Shown: piece after piece, positions 23,201-39,640 of the stretch
Layout of the letters: every line of letters starts with the position of its first letter
Position numbering within the stretch: the first letter of the stretch is position 1
Assembly (NCBI GenBank): GCA_030141605.1
Contig: JAQGDQ010000027.1
Coordinates: 859,812-913,846, forward strand
Source: Tubiluchus corallicola
Lineage: Eukaryota; Priapulida; Priapulimorpha; Priapulimorphida; Tubiluchidae
Reading direction: 5' to 3'
Length of the DNA: 54,035 bases
The notes under the pieces: model-generated
What the model was told of the DNA's origin: nothing
The model's database searches: none
What the model saw: the letters and a program-made list of their open reading frames with translations, nothing else
Made by a program: the position numbers and the translations under genes

Positions 23201-24288
23201 ATTGGAACTTATAAACAATTAAATTTGAATAAGCTAAGAATCGAAGCCATTCAGCTAGCCAGACCAACCTCACTGCCTTATAATTATGTGCACTAAAGCT
23301 ATTTGCAGCAACAAAAATAAAATTTGAAGGCGGAGGAAGCGGCGGCAACTGTTGCCGTTACTACTGTTGCAGACGTTGTTCTTGCTGCTATTGCTGTTGT
23401 TATCAGAGTTTGAGTTAGGAAATCAGATGCTCCGTCACTTATTTAATCAATGCATCTACAGCCATTAAATAAAAATTAACGATAGTTAACATAATTAATG
23501 TTGTGCCAGGTATTCTATATCAATCGGTAAGTTAGTCAGTTGGTAGGCCATACAGTTGGTACAGCCACTCAGTCAGTATACGTCATTGACCTGAGCAAAC
23601 TGTGATAAATCAGGCAATTAAAAATGAGCGAGACAGCCAGTTGGCTGTATATTTGTCAATTATTAGCTAAATATAGCCAGTTAGCCAGAAGCTTTGAAGT
23701 TTCATTCCATTAAGGAATTATTTTTCAGTCTATTAGTTAGTCAGGAACTAAGTCGGCCAGTTTGTCGTTCATTCATGATTCAACTAGTGCTTACAGTTAG
23801 GTAAATAGTACAAATAAGCCATGTAGCCACTTCAATTCTCAGCGAACGTCCGTTTTAGACAGTAAATTGGTCAGTCAGCACGATGCAATTTGTGGAAAGG
23901 TTATTGGATAGACCAAGACCAAAACATAAGAAAACACGCTCTTGAACTCGAAATCCCTCTAAAAAGAAAAACTCACATATTCTATTATGTTCATTAATAC
24001 AGAAATCCAAGTTGAAACAATAAGAGAACAAACAAAAACAACCGACCATTTGTAAGCTAAGCTGACGTGCTTCAAGTAACATGTTGGTTTTCAATCAATA
24101 AAAACTGCCAAATTAATTAAGATAAATTCCAAACGTCATTAAATCATTCAATGCGCGAAAAGGAAAACTCACCGTAGCGCTGGTTGGTCGATTTCGCTAG
24201 CTTCTACAAAACGTTGCACATAAACGTAAACAGTAAACGCAAGAACATAGCCAGCAAATATATGAAACTCTTCCTGGCACTTCATCAT
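1119..24288 (-). CDS. Mosaic EGF / FN3 / VWC / Ig / Frizzled-CRD extracellular protein, 20 exons, 3' end outside window
   Basis: Exons in transcription order: 24173-24288, 20441-20532, 19493-19747, 18274-18396, 17726-17860, 16204-16320, 15351-15476, 15012-15146, 14358-14696, 13726-13821, 11051-11206, 10761-10878, 9059-10158, 7280-7362, 6505-7098, 5953-6129, 4871-4961, 3804-4094, 1944-2483, 1119-1216. Every boundary is AG/GT and every splice phase matches, giving 4782 nt (1594 codons) with no stop; most EGF exons are phase 1-1, as in exon-shuffled modules. The N-terminus (signal peptide, Cys-rich module, EGF run, then VWC run) resembles the VWCE family and the fibrillin N-terminus. The added FN3, Ig and Frizzled domains are not part of VWCE as I know it. 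The protein should enter the secretory pathway and act in matrix or at the cell surface; Wnt or BMP-type ligand binding is a guess from the Frizzled and VWC domains. No membrane segment or kinase is visible before the window edge. The exon chain is strong; function is open. Confidence 0.85.
1503..1803. mobile_element. Possible TIR element (MITE-like)
   Basis: Ends are imperfect inverted repeats: left TAAAGGCACATTCAGATTGG, right (reverse complement) TAAAGCTGTGTTCACACTGG, about 13 of 20 identical with most differences transitions. Another intron holds a similar element at 4132-4435. No clear target duplication and no coding sequence. Confidence 0.45.
1944..2483 (-). CDS. Exon 19 of the mosaic protein: Frizzled-type cysteine-rich domain
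   Basis: One 540-nt exon, phase 1-1. After a ~40-residue polar lead-in it encodes a Frizzled CRD with all ten cysteines visible: [48 protein letters not shown] and GADC. The phrase LCREDCEKL and the following LPDCDNLP are close to ROR/MuSK-type CRDs rather than classical Frizzled receptors. Such CRDs bind Wnt lipid or related ligands. In ROR a kringle should follow, but the next exon is a VWC module, so this is not a plain ROR gene. An antisense ORF over the same bases is a shadow. Confidence 0.88.
3635..3710 (-). repeat. tRNA-derived SINE head
   Basis: On the minus strand an A-box-like GTTATAATGGTTAGCATAGC is followed about 30 nt later by a B-box-like GGTTCTGGATTTGAATCC. The spacing fits a tRNA-derived SINE promoter, but no full cloverleaf forms, so it is not a functional tRNA. 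A related head (TAATGGTTAGCATAGTTGC) lies near 2685-2715 on the same strand, and a decayed relative in the first coding intron of the HSP70 gene near 41345-41400. Confidence 0.5.
3804..4094 (-). CDS. Exon 18 of the mosaic protein: I-set immunoglobulin domain
   Basis: One 291-nt exon, phase 1-1, encodes a complete Ig domain: [20 protein letters not shown], then the first Cys in RLKCSIVG, the core Trp in NYSWTKDG, and [14 protein letters not shown] with the second Cys, ending [12 protein letters not shown]. The DTGLYTC motif and the spacing are typical of I-set domains of cell-surface receptors and matrix proteins. The donor is GTGATT, weaker than its neighbours. An Ig followed directly by a Frizzled domain recalls ROR and MuSK receptors. 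Confidence 0.85.
4132..4435. mobile_element. Possible TIR element related to 1503-1803
   Basis: The left end GGCGCGTTCTGACTACGGAG and the reverse complement of the right end GGCACATACAGACTAGCGAG agree at about 14 of 20 positions. Both ends also carry an inner GCGAGTTTTCT. It is non-coding and sits in the intron between the Ig exon and exon 17. Terminal similarity to 1503-1803 suggests one family, perhaps hAT-like. Confidence 0.45.
4871..7362 (-). CDS. Exons 14-17 of the mosaic protein: three von Willebrand factor C modules
   Basis: VWC-1 starts in exon 14 (7280-7362; [22 protein letters not shown]) and ends in exon 15 (6505-7098; [12 protein letters not shown] then GYCCPIC). Exon 15 goes on with a ~120-residue Thr/Glu-rich linker and opens VWC-2 ([23 protein letters not shown]). 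Exon 16 (5953-6129) closes VWC-2 ([19 protein letters not shown]) and opens VWC-3 ([21 protein letters not shown]). Exon 17 (4871-4961) closes VWC-3 ([21 protein letters not shown]). Each VWC is split by a phase-0 intron after its CxCx motif, a regular gene structure that supports the assignment. VWC modules in chordin, CV-2 and VWCE-type proteins commonly bind TGF-beta/BMP ligands; whether these do is unknown. Confidence 0.85.
8016..8948. mobile_element. 933-bp non-autonomous DNA transposon with CAGTAGGC terminal inverted repeats
   Basis: The left end CAGTAGGCGCCGCTTAATAG and the right end ...CTATTAAGCGCCTACTG are inverted copies apart from a three-base insertion. Subterminal repeats of the type GGTTAATAGACTCAATCG and TTAATTGACTCAAA occur near both ends. 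The interior is AT-rich with no transposase. A second copy lies at 16864-17605. The CAGT ends and the TA duplication seen at the second copy point to the pogo/Tigger side of Tc1-mariner. It lies in the intron 3' of exon 13, about 110 bp from that exon's donor. Confidence 0.75.
9059..10878 (-). CDS. Exons 12-13 of the mosaic protein: fibronectin type III domain plus long acidic linker
   Basis: Exon 12 (10761-10878) encodes the first half of an FN3 domain ([10 protein letters not shown] then ILINWTVED, ending at FTLW). Exon 13 (9059-10158, 1100 nt) supplies the second half ([14 protein letters not shown], then [20 protein letters not shown], ending near SDLETCTTL). The junction falls inside the Trp codon after FTL (phase 2), the usual mid-FN3 intron position. 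The remaining ~300 residues of exon 13 have no domain I recognise. They are rich in D, E, S, T, N and K, with repeated short motifs such as [10 protein letters not shown] and [10 protein letters not shown], few cysteines and several N-x-[ST] sites. This looks like an extended, possibly glycosylated spacer between the EGF/FN3 half and the VWC half. Confidence 0.8.
11051..18396 (-). CDS. Exons 4-11 of the mosaic protein: EGF-like modules
   Basis: Exons 4-7 and 11 each carry one calcium-binding EGF module opening with a D-x-[DN]-E-C motif (DIDEC, DENEC, DVNEC, DENEC, DVNEC). Exon 8 (15012-15146) and exon 10 (13726-13821) carry short non-calcium EGFs of the CxxxCxNGGxCxxGxCxC type. Exon 9 (14358-14696) fuses three EGFs (calcium, non-calcium, calcium) without introns, so intron loss or an ancestral undivided block is likely. 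All exons are phase 1 at both ends, so any single module could be skipped without frameshift. With the EGF in exon 3 the total is 11. These modules usually form rigid rods and, in calcium-binding forms, protein interaction sites. Confidence 0.88.
12197..13630. repeat. 1.4-kb imperfect palindrome (foldback-like element) in the intron between exons 10 and 11
   Basis: Left arm about 12197-12793, right arm about 12810-13630, centred near 12800. Matched blocks follow through the whole length: GAAGGAAGACAGGATGATTT outermost, then AAAATTGAAGTACAGTGCT, TCAGCACATATTTT-type blocks, ATGCATGTAACAG, and GTTTAAGATTGGGTCTGG nearest the centre, each with a reverse-complement partner. The right arm is longer because of a 189-bp insertion (13349-13537). 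With that removed the arms run collinear again. No protein is encoded. It could be a foldback or MITE-type transposon. If transcribed with the gene it would form a very long hairpin RNA. Confidence 0.8.
13349..13537 (+). mobile_element. Small retroposon flanked by 15-bp direct repeats
   Basis: AAAGGCCTTGGCATT occurs at 13334-13348 and again at 13523-13537. The bases between have no counterpart in the opposite palindrome arm. The insert includes CCACTGATGACAGCAGACTG and GCTGTCGAAACATTTTCAGG, the kind of ACTGATGA...GTCGAAAC motif often seen at LINE/SINE 3' ends, and ends TTAATAAAAGTGTTGTTTCA. The 15-bp duplication and the empty site preserved in the other arm make a later retroposition the simplest reading. 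Confidence 0.75.
16864..17605. mobile_element. 742-bp copy of the CAGT-ended DNA transposon, with TA target duplication
   Basis: Same family as 8016-8948: shared interior blocks include CTTTTATGTCATCTTTACTT-type sequence, AGTACAATTTTGTAAGCAGG and GGGCCGCTCCTATT. The right end reads GAGTCTATTAAGCAGAGCCT followed by ACTG. TA dinucleotides flank the ends at 16862-16863 and 17606-17607, as expected for Tc1/mariner/pogo elements. Non-coding; located between exons 5 and 6 of the mosaic gene. Confidence 0.72.
18782..19110. repeat. About five tandem copies of a 61-bp unit with tRNA A-box-like sequence
   Basis: The block AACTTTGGTAACTAAG recurs at spacing near 61 bp (ending about 18840, 18901, 18962, 19023 and 19084), with diverged interiors. 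On the minus strand each unit contains a phrase like CGAGTGGTTAGAGCATGTGC, reminiscent of a tRNA D-arm/A-box. The array probably grew from a SINE head. It lies in the intron between exons 3 and 4 of the mosaic gene. Confidence 0.7.
19493..20532 (-). CDS. Exons 2-3 of the mosaic protein: VWCE/fibrillin-like Cys-rich N-terminus and first EGF
   Basis: Exon 2 (20441-20532) encodes [17 protein letters not shown], the GPxVC...CCPGW signature of the N-terminal unique domain of fibrillins and of the VWCE N-terminus. Exon 3 (19493-19747) continues with [20 protein letters not shown], a short non-calcium EGF as follows this signature in both families. Next comes a charged helical segment ([13 protein letters not shown]), then a [14 protein letters not shown] turn leading into the calcium-binding EGF run. 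The signature match is direct; the family assignment comes from memory of human VWCE and fibrillin-1. Confidence 0.8.
20192..20240. repeat. TA microsatellite
   Basis: Interrupted (TA)n run of about 45 bp in the intron 5' of exon 2's acceptor region. No other feature noted. Confidence 0.8.
21180..21700. repeat. Degenerate ATC / TTC-rich repeat tract with a 67-bp tandem duplication
   Basis: Bases 21180-21300 are degenerate CAT/ATC triplets. Bases 21300-21700 are C/T-rich with TTCTTG repeats. Within it a 67-bp unit containing CCATATTTGTAGTCCACATC and ATTGCCATCACCATC occurs twice (about 21461 and 21528). Open frames here (long runs of Phe, Leu, Cys, Ser) come from repeat composition. Intron 1 of the mosaic gene. 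Confidence 0.65.
22966..23036 (+). repeat. tRNA-like SINE head
   Basis: GTGGTTATAGTGGTTAATGT (A-box-like) is followed about 35 nt later by TTTCTAGTTCAAATTT (weak B-box). It lies in intron 1 of the mosaic gene. Another isolated B-box-like GGTTCAAATCC occurs at about 22747. Neither folds into a credible tRNA. Confidence 0.35.
24173..24288 (-). CDS. Exon 1 of the mosaic protein: start codon and signal peptide
   Basis: The exon begins with two consecutive ATG codons (24288 and 24285). It encodes about 38 residues with a hydrophobic stretch at roughly residues 9-24 ([14 protein letters not shown]) and a plausible cleavage site after VEA near residue 30. It ends in phase 2 at a GTGAGT donor. The next exon lies 3.6 kb away, the largest intron of the gene. 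Which of the two ATGs is used cannot be decided from sequence. Confidence 0.75.
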
Positions 24289-26703
24289 AGAGTAACACAG
24301 ATACAACTGTCACAGAGAAAAATGCATGCTTAACACCAAACAGTTACACAGAATAAAATATTCACTTGACAATGATATCGAACTCTAACACACGATAAAA
24401 TTAATAATAAGGACCATGAACTGATACAGCTCCTTATGCCTTGGCACTAAGTTAGCAACACTCAAAGAGCAAACGTTGACAGCAGGAGAAATGCGCAAAG
24501 TCGGATGCTGCTACTGGAACAGCGATAGCAATAAAGCTTTACTCATTTCAACCAGATGTTAAACATACCAAAGAATAGCATCTGGGTGTGCCCATGTAGA
24601 ACTATCAAAGCCAACTGCACAATAATTTGCACATGTGTTACAGAAATGTGATATCCAGATAAACAGCGCCGTTGTCTGCCCTCAACATGCCCGCCGTCTG
24701 ACTTATGCAAACATAACGCCCCTAACATAATACGTAGTATGCGTTTAAAAATTATTAATTTTTAAAAACCATGAAGCCATATTCACATTGCACTAAGCAC
24801 ACGGACACTGTTTTATTAATACGATTTTTTTAAAAACTTAATTATTAGATATTAAGCTAAAGAACGCACGACTGCATCAGAAATCTTCTTTATTCATAAG
24901 CATGATTATACATGTACATTAATTACTTTCGTTGAACGCCGTTGAATAGCCTAAAAATCGTCATACAATGGCGTTACGTTTTCATTTTTCACCTTTCTTG
25001 TGTGAAACATTTGAGAAGACTAATCAAACAAGTAAACCCAATAGTCTAAAAATATTGCATTGATGTTTGTGATTAATAAATTGTTATCGTATCGACGATT
25101 GATTGCATAGTATGAGCTGCACAGATTGTAGATCTATGGTACTGTATCGTAGTGTATTGGTTTAAACTGATTCAATTGTATTAATTGCATTGTATTGAAT
25201 AAAGACTGCATAAAATGGGAAACAATTTTGCAAAACCAATGTACATTGTAAACCTATTGTAAACCTCGCTGAAACAATTTAATTAATCAACGAGTCTTAA
25301 TTGTGCGATTAGCTTTCGTTTGTTTTGTTCTACGCACTATTGAAACTTTAGTTCAGTCAGTATTTTCACGCGCTTTTTGAACAACGCTATTACCAAAAAT
25401 CAGTTTTTTGGCTACGATAAAATAATTACTAGCATGTTAATTAACTGTCTCATCGTTTTAGCATATGTCTACTGTTATTCAGTATAATGGTGAAATAATA
25501 AAGGCATTCTAGTCTATTTATCTTGTTGTTAATCTTGGTAATGCACATGTTCATTTAACGTGGAATTAATGTTTTTGCTTATTTTCACATGATAAAAACG
25601 TGGAAGCAAACATGTACATCAAGTTCGGTGTGATTTCAAATTACAAGCAGTCTTTCCCACCATGGCATTCTTCGCTTCATTAATTTCACATGTGACACTG
25701 ACTCAACATTAACGACTTCATATTCACATGTTTTCATATGTAGGCATATTAATTCGACATGACATTCTGGCATTTGCCATCGCATGCACATTCCCATATA
25801 AATGCAAATACAATTACTCTCCTGAGAAGTAGTGACACTACCACTGCAATTACTGTTTTTCAAAAAAGAAGCTGTTGGAACTAAAATTATTACTGCATGT
25901 AAGTAGTACCAAAGCTTATGAATTACCTCTACTCCCGTTTTGCAACGACTTCTGGCTTCATTAATGTAATGCACTGAAAACGTGGGTAATGCGTTAAAAG
26001 TGCCTCTAAATAGTGAAAATATATAAAAATTATTAAATTATTAAGTGGCAGCGAAAGAAATCCGAGTACAAACACAATTACAAAATTGTATCAAGGTTGT
26101 CACTAAGCAATTTTTTATGATTTTAAACAGACACTTGCAAATCATTCATACATTGTCAACCTCAGACGCTCAATGAGCCTCAGACACTAACTATCAAGAG
26201 GTAAATGTAGTGTTGTACTGCCGTTACAACCCTACTTAAAAATAGTGAATTACAATTTTCTGCTATTCATTTTCCATGTAGCGTCGCTATATGTAATGGT
26301 ACCACAGTAGTGGCGCTTAATACCAAACATTTTATATACCTACTGAAAGTTATAAAGTGTGACTTATAGTGTAAATTCTTTATAACTTAATGACATCATA
26401 ATCTGTTGAACTAACTGTGACTTCATATGCATGCACTGGTAAGATCTAAAATTAAACTTAATACTAGTAATTATGACATCTTTAATATGATCAATAAATT
26501 GTTCTGCATGTCTACCTGTTGTTTTTGCACCCTCTCGGCAAAAGGTTATAATTATTAATGTTACACTCTGTAAAAGTTTAAATACTCTTGGCAGTTGAAA
26601 AATTTAAATAAATGCTGACATGCGGAAGCTGTCGTGATGCTTTACCAACACTATAATCTATACGGTGCGTTAATTTATAAAAATTTAAATAAATAAACGC
26701 AAA
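24289..26703. other. Intergenic region between the divergent mosaic gene and PEX19
   Basis: The two genes are head to head, so both promoters should lie in this 2.4-kb interval. It is AT-rich with no reading frame that resembles a protein I know. I could not place a TATA box or initiator with confidence for either gene. The last ~20 bases before PEX19 (ending CGCAAA) give an acceptable start context. Confidence 0.5.
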
Positions 26704-34374
<7,671 letters not shown>

Positions 34375-35445
34375 CACTTTACTACAGGTTTTCACTTGAC
34401 AAAAGTCAATTTTGGTTGTAGTAAGTAAAATATTGAACACTTTTTAGAAATGTTCATTTCTAGTTACCTTTGAACATGTATTGTAAAATAGTCATTTATG
34501 TAAATGATTGTATAGATATCAATTTTCAGATAGTCATTCTTTTCTATAATTACTTCATAAAATCTGTATGTTAAGTGCACGTTAAATTGACTACTAAATT
34601 TTGAAATACATTTACAGTTTTCATTGAAAATGCTGTAAATGATTGTATAAATTTTAAATATTCCTTTATGATATATTTTGTAAAATCTGTATAAGTGCTT
34701 GTTGAGTTAGCCATTAAATTTTGAAATAGAATTGCAAGGTTTTACTTCGTTCCTGCAGAGGTAGAATAAATCATCGGAATTATCAACATTTAAGCAAGAG
34801 TAGCTCATTATTATCAGTAATTTTTAGCCAGCTGAAAAGCTAAAATTGTTTCTTGAGTCAGACTGCATGCACACATTCAAAATTACCAATGCTTACTTAC
34901 TGTGTATCATTTGTAACACATAGAAAGTCGTTTCCTGCTTAGACTAGTGTAATTATCATAATACATTCAAAATGCTGTGATTTTAATGATCAACTGTGCC
35001 ACATTGCTGTTATTTTTCTAGAAACGCAAGTGTAAAATTGATAGCTTTTTGTTTAAAATTTGTTATAAGTGTAAATAATTACATGTAGTCATGCAAATTA
35101 TTTATGTTGGAAACTTCTAATAAAAACGTTAAATCTACAAATACATGTATAATGGAACTGTAATTCTTGTTGTTTACATAGTTATTGGAAAATGTCGGTA
35201 TATTAGTGCATTTCCATTCTACCTACAATCCAGAAAATATCAGTTTTTTTTTTTCAAAATACACTCACTGTTTTATTTGCATCACACCATCACGAGAGTG
35301 AGCGAATATGAACCACAAACCCAAAAGTTAAGGTGAAGATTATTGTTTCGAAACTTTACCATAACATTTTTACACAGGTTTCAGTAGTTTAATACCTAGA
35401 ACCTTGAAACACTATTCACGCAGTTAATAGATGTTCATGATAATG
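34375..35445. other. Tail-to-tail 3'UTR interval between PEX19 and RARS
   Basis: Holds the 3' ends of both transcripts. Plus-strand AATAAA at 34765-34770 and 35119-35124 could serve PEX19. Minus-strand AATAAA at 35277-35272 could serve RARS. Two partly similar stretches (around 34490-34620 and 34630-34730; AATGATTGTATA...AAATCTGTAT) look like an internal ~130-bp duplication in the PEX19 3'UTR. No other gene seen. Confidence 0.55.
35244..35277 (-). terminator. RARS poly(A) signal followed by a genomic A11 run
   Basis: On the minus strand AATAAA (35277-35272) is followed by 17 nt and then 11 consecutive A (35254-35244), about 170 nt after the RARS stop codon. The signal fits the 3' end of the transcript. 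The genomic A-run at the expected cleavage distance resembles the remnant tail of a processed mRNA copy. Confidence 0.6.
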
Positions 35446-37443
35446 TCACATTTTTTCCACTGGTTTAATTCCTAGAATTTTAAAACATTGTTCCAGGATT
35501 CTTGCAGTGGCTTCGCACAGAACGATTCGTCCGAAGTTAATTTTGACTTCAGTACCAGGTAACTTTTCTATACAGTAACAGTTATCATAAAACTCACTAA
35601 AGTGTGTACATAAATCATACATGTACTCACACAGTGCATGCAGTAAAAGATCATCTGTCATTTTTAAGATTACGTCAGTAAAGCGTAGCAGTGCTTTTCC
35701 AAGCTTCCATTCCTTAGGATGATCGAGCGATGCAGGTGTGGTAGCAAACAGAGCTTTCAGAGAGTCAGCCTCAAGCTTGGCAGTCCTTACTATGGATCGT
35801 ATTCTTGTATAAGCGTATAGTAAATATACCGCAGTATTGCCTTTATCCTCCAGCATTTTGTCAAAAGAGAATACGTAGTCATTGGTTCGGCAATGGGAGA
35901 GATCAGCATACTTTATGCATCCGTATGCAACTGATTCTTGTGCATCTTTCAGTTCTTGTGGTGTTAAGACTTTGTCTCGTTCTTTTTCCTTTAGCTTGTC
36001 CATAGCACGTACCAAGCCTTCGTCTAACAAGTTCCGCAGTTTTACTGTTTCACCAGAACGCGTCTTGAATTTCTTTTTGTCTTCGCCAAGCACCACGCCA
36101 AAGCCAACATGTTCAACTCTAACTAACTCCGGGTTATACCAACCAACCTCGCGTGCCGCTGCAAAAATAGTATGGAAATGCGTTGCCTGCCCCATGTCTA
36201 CTACATAAATTAACCAATCTGCATGCTCATCATACAAGCGATTTTTTATCGCAGCCATGTCTGATGTATCATATGTGTAGCCACCATCACTTTTAACTAT
36301 GGTAAGCGGAATGGTACAATCTCGAGGAAACCATATTAGCCGACCGTCATCTTCAGTTAATAGCCCTTTCCGTTTCAAATCACTAACCACCTCATCCATC
36401 ATGTCCTGATAATAAGACTCACCCCGCTCTACTAGTGCTACATCTAGCTTCTCATATATGCTATCAAAGTCTTTACGTGACACATCACAAATCAGATTCC
36501 ATGCTTTTATTGTATCACTCTCTCTACTCTGCAATTTGACAACACACTCGTAAGCACGCTTTTTAAAATCTGCTTCACTGTCAAATCTGATCTTCGATTC
36601 TTTATAAAATCCCAACAAGTCACTAATATTTGGGGAGACTTCCAAGTAATTCGGAAATTTTTCCTTTAAATGAGCTATTAGCATACCAAACTGAGTGCCC
36701 CAATCTCCTATGTGATTAATTCTCAGAACATCATGTCCCAGAAATTCTAGAAGACGGCATATGCTATCTCCGATAACAGTTGATCTAAGATGACCCACAT
36801 GCATTTCCTTTGCCACATTTGGTGATGAGAAATCAACACAAACTCTTTTCTTCTCACTAACAACAGGGGGTTTAATGCCACTAACTAACAGATGTGAAAG
36901 TAGTTTTGATACAAATGTTTGCTTGAGGTGCACATTGATGAATCCTGGACCGGCATTCTCGACCTTGCTCACAATATCATTTTCAGGAAGACTTTCAATT
37001 ATTTTCTCAGCAATATCTCTGGGGTTACATTTCTCATTCTTTTTCTTCAAAGACTGTGCAATTGGCATTGCACTATTACACTGGTAATCACCAAATTTCT
37101 CGTTTGTTGCTGCTTGTACTAGAACAGGACAATTTTCAACATCGGGAAATGCATTTCTAATAGCCACAAAAAATAACTCTTCTACAGATTTCTGAATACT
37201 GATCATGCCTCCTCTTGCCTTCTCTTGTTCTCTAGCCAGTGCTCGTTCAAGTTGAACTAACTGATACTTTAATTTATCATTCTCTGTCTTCAGCTTGCTA
37301 AGTTCGACATCAGATTTAGGCCCTTGGTGAGACGTAACATCTTTAGCGGCTTGTTTTAGATTTAAAAGTTCAGCTTCAAACTTGTCAATGTCTTGTTCAG
37401 CTTGCTGTGCTTGCAAGATATATTCTTCAATGGCAGATTCCAT
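35446..37443 (-). CDS. RARS1: Arginyl-tRNA synthetase, cytoplasmic, 665 aa, intronless
   Basis: Class I aminoacyl-tRNA synthetase that charges tRNA-Arg in the cytosol. The single ORF is full length against the animal enzyme (human 660 aa). It begins with a heptad-rich helical region (residues 1-75, [20 protein letters not shown] and later [13 protein letters not shown]), as in the leucine-zipper N-terminus that binds the multisynthetase complex. The N-terminal additional domain follows ([24 protein letters not shown]), then the HIGH-type motif HVGH at 215-218 within [52 protein letters not shown], the KMSKS-loop equivalent KKFKTRSGE near 458-465, and a DALR-type anticodon domain ending [10 protein letters not shown]. 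The ATG at 37443 is the first in frame and gives the expected length. The lack of introns is odd beside its intron-rich neighbours. Minus-strand AATAAA at 35277-35272 is followed 17 nt later by 11 A. No mitochondrial targeting signal is visible. Confidence 0.95.
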   Translation of the reverse strand: MESAIEEYILQAQQAEQDIDKFEAELLNLKQAAKDVTSHQGPKSDVELSKLKTENDKLKYQLVQLERALAREQEKARGGMISIQKSVEELFFVAIRNAFPDVENCPVLVQAATNEKFGDYQCNSAMPIAQSLKKKNEKCNPRDIAEKIIESLPENDIVSKVENAGPGFINVHLKQTFVSKLLSHLLVSGIKPPVVSEKKRVCVDFSSPNVAKEMHVGHLRSTVIGDSICRLLEFLGHDVLRINHIGDWGTQFGMLIAHLKEKFPNYLEVSPNISDLLGFYKESKIRFDSEADFKKRAYECVVKLQSRESDTIKAWNLICDVSRKDFDSIYEKLDVALVERGESYYQDMMDEVVSDLKRKGLLTEDDGRLIWFPRDCTIPLTIVKSDGGYTYDTSDMAAIKNRLYDEHADWLIYVVDMGQATHFHTIFAAAREVGWYNPELVRVEHVGFGVVLGEDKKKFKTRSGETVKLRNLLDEGLVRAMDKLKEKERDKVLTPQELKDAQESVAYGCIKYADLSHCRTNDYVFSFDKMLEDKGNTAVYLLYAYTRIRSIVRTAKLEADSLKALFATTPASLDHPKEWKLGKALLRFTDVILKMTDDLLLHALCEYMYDLCTHFSEFYDNCYCIEKLPGTEVKINFGRIVLCEATARILEQCFKILGIKPVEKM

Positions 37444-39269
37444 CGCCTGAAATTGTTTTTAAACATATTAATAAATGCACATGAAGAGCAACATGTGAGG
37501 CTTCGCATATAATCTGTAAGAAACAGATCCTAAGAAACAGACAGGATTTTGCAGATACTGTTTGGATCAACATAACTCAATTCGCTGGGGAGGTCTATAG
37601 TAGATTCTATGCTAAAAAAAAGTAGTTAAGCATGTAACAGAACATACTTAGACTGCAAGACTTTTACCACAAATAAAATTTATCATCACAAACTTTTTTA
37701 TAAACAAATTGCATCCAGTGCCAGCAAGCCTAGTTGCTAATGAACGCAAGATACTACAGTCAGAAATGAAAAACATAAATGTGTTGAAAATTACAGAATT
37801 CTTAGGCCCGTTGATCTGTTGATGTTCTCAAAACAAAATGAGATTGTATTGAAAAACAATTTTCTGGTTAAGAATTGCCACAGAATTAAATACCATCCAT
37901 GTGTAGAGAAAGACAGCCACCCTGCATATCGAACAATACTTCAAAGCGTGTCATTCAAAGGCTGTTTCTACTATACAACCAAGTGCAGTTTTTCTATTGT
38001 ACAACACGTACAACAGATCTTAGAATTTGTATTGGAACATGGCCTTCACCTTCCACCTTGGTGTTTTTATGTAACTTCTGTTTTTGGTGAGATAAAACAA
38101 TCAGTCCAAAGTCTCAAAGAGTAACACTGCAGCTGGAGAGATGGTAAATGACACCCTTTGTTGCTTCACTTTTCCAAGAGTTTAGCAATTTGTCTCTACA
38201 CACACATTGTAGTATTGAAATCTACGAGAATTCCACAGATAGGAGCCCAGAGAAAAACACCGGATGTGTTCTGCCTCTGCCTCTACAAATGTCAAGCCAA
38301 AAGTAATCCAGGATAAAAATTTCAGTAGCACCAAAATCAGTGTTCCGAACAAGCATCACCACTTAGGAAACACAAGTTGGAAATGAGAGATTGTGACAGC
38401 ACCTTTCATAAATGTAGGGATAAAAGAGACTTAAATGTAGAAACAGGTCTTCAATATAGCAAGAGATTGCAACCCACAGTTAGCCAAAAATTTTGTTAAG
38501 TGGGTTGAAGTAACAAGCTAAGGCAGTAGCTTAGGTATGGCTGCAGTGCTCCTAAATGAGTTTCAAGGATCTGCAAAACAGTAATATGTTCATTTTAAAA
38601 CCTGCAAAAATAAAGAGCTTATAAAATGTACCTTTATTGAGTTAACAAAGGCTGAAACAGAACTTAAGCCAAACATACTATAACGGGAAATACTACGAAA
38701 TATGTCAGAATTCAAATGATGTTTAACTTCAAAAATACATACAATATGTGAGAAATTTAACATGCTCACTAAGAAGATACAATGGAACATATCATTTATA
38801 TTTGCAGTTGCTTAAGTCAAGTAAATGGATTTGATGGCAATCCTCAGGGGGATTTGATGGCAATTTGACGCCCCAGAGGTACACGATATAATTCATTTAA
38901 CACTATGATAACATGAAATCCTATAAAATAATTCAATTCAATTATCAAATGAAGAGATACAAACATGTACGTTATGAGAAGAATTGTTGAGTGCATGATG
39001 GCCATATGGACTATAGAATAAAAATTTAATGTGGAATCAAGACAATAAGCTGCATACAGCGCATATAGATCCTGAACTCCTGTAGTGAATCCTCTCGAGT
39101 GTTTGCTGGAACTAGCTTACAGTGTGGACAGAGGTTAAGCATAAATAACTGCTTTTTACCCATCCAATTTTCTCTGGATGCTTTATTTATGTTGAATATT
39201 CTAGTGGGTGGTGGCGCTAATGATACGATCCGGAAGATAGTATTAGTGTGTTCTTTGTATGATGGACAG
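37444..39269. other. Non-coding interval upstream of RARS
   Basis: Should include the RARS promoter. A 101-codon plus-strand frame at 37819-38124 is not recognised and lacks supporting splice sites. A 15-bp direct repeat GGATTTGATGGCAAT occurs twice around 38825-38865. No RNA gene or conserved motif seen. Confidence 0.45.
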
Positions 39270-39640
39270 TGTCAGGTTGCTTCAAAAATCCAAGGGTCTT
39301 GCTGCCATTGCGGAAGTCTAGGATCAATATATTTCTCCGGATCATTGGCCCAGAATACTCAGGAAGCTTGGTTCTAGGTATTTACAACACGGCTGCAAAG
39401 AAATTTTGTCTTCTTCCCCATTTTAAGACAGATTTCTTATTGATTTTAAGTGAATGCCCTCTTGTCTTATGATATATCTGAAGCTCAAACATTTTGTTAC
39501 TGTCTATCCAGTCAGTACCCTTGAGGATTCTAAATATCTGGATCATATCTTGCCTGTGTCTTCCATATTAAGTGTTGTAAGTCCTAAGTGTCTTAACTTA
39601 TCAGGATACGGTCTTTCGGCTATACTGAAATTTAACTATT
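39270..39640 (-). mobile_element. Decayed non-LTR retrotransposon, reverse transcriptase C-terminus
   Basis: Minus-strand reading gives YPDKLRHLGLTTLN, then after a frameshift RHRQDMIQIFRILKGTDWID, KMFELQIYHKTRGHSLKI and GRRQNFFAAVL, then after another shift SRVVNT. This is the RL..LGL..L..RR..GD.I..FKIL, TRGHSLK, NFFS.RVVN pattern of the C-terminal region of animal LINE reverse transcriptases. Two frameshifts and stops make it a dead fragment. Shadow ORFs on the plus strand come from the same bases. Confidence 0.75.

Noticed and set aside
37819-38124. 101-codon plus-strand frame upstream of RARS
   Set aside because: Protein-like in places but not recognised, without supporting splice sites or poly(A) signal; left as non-coding.
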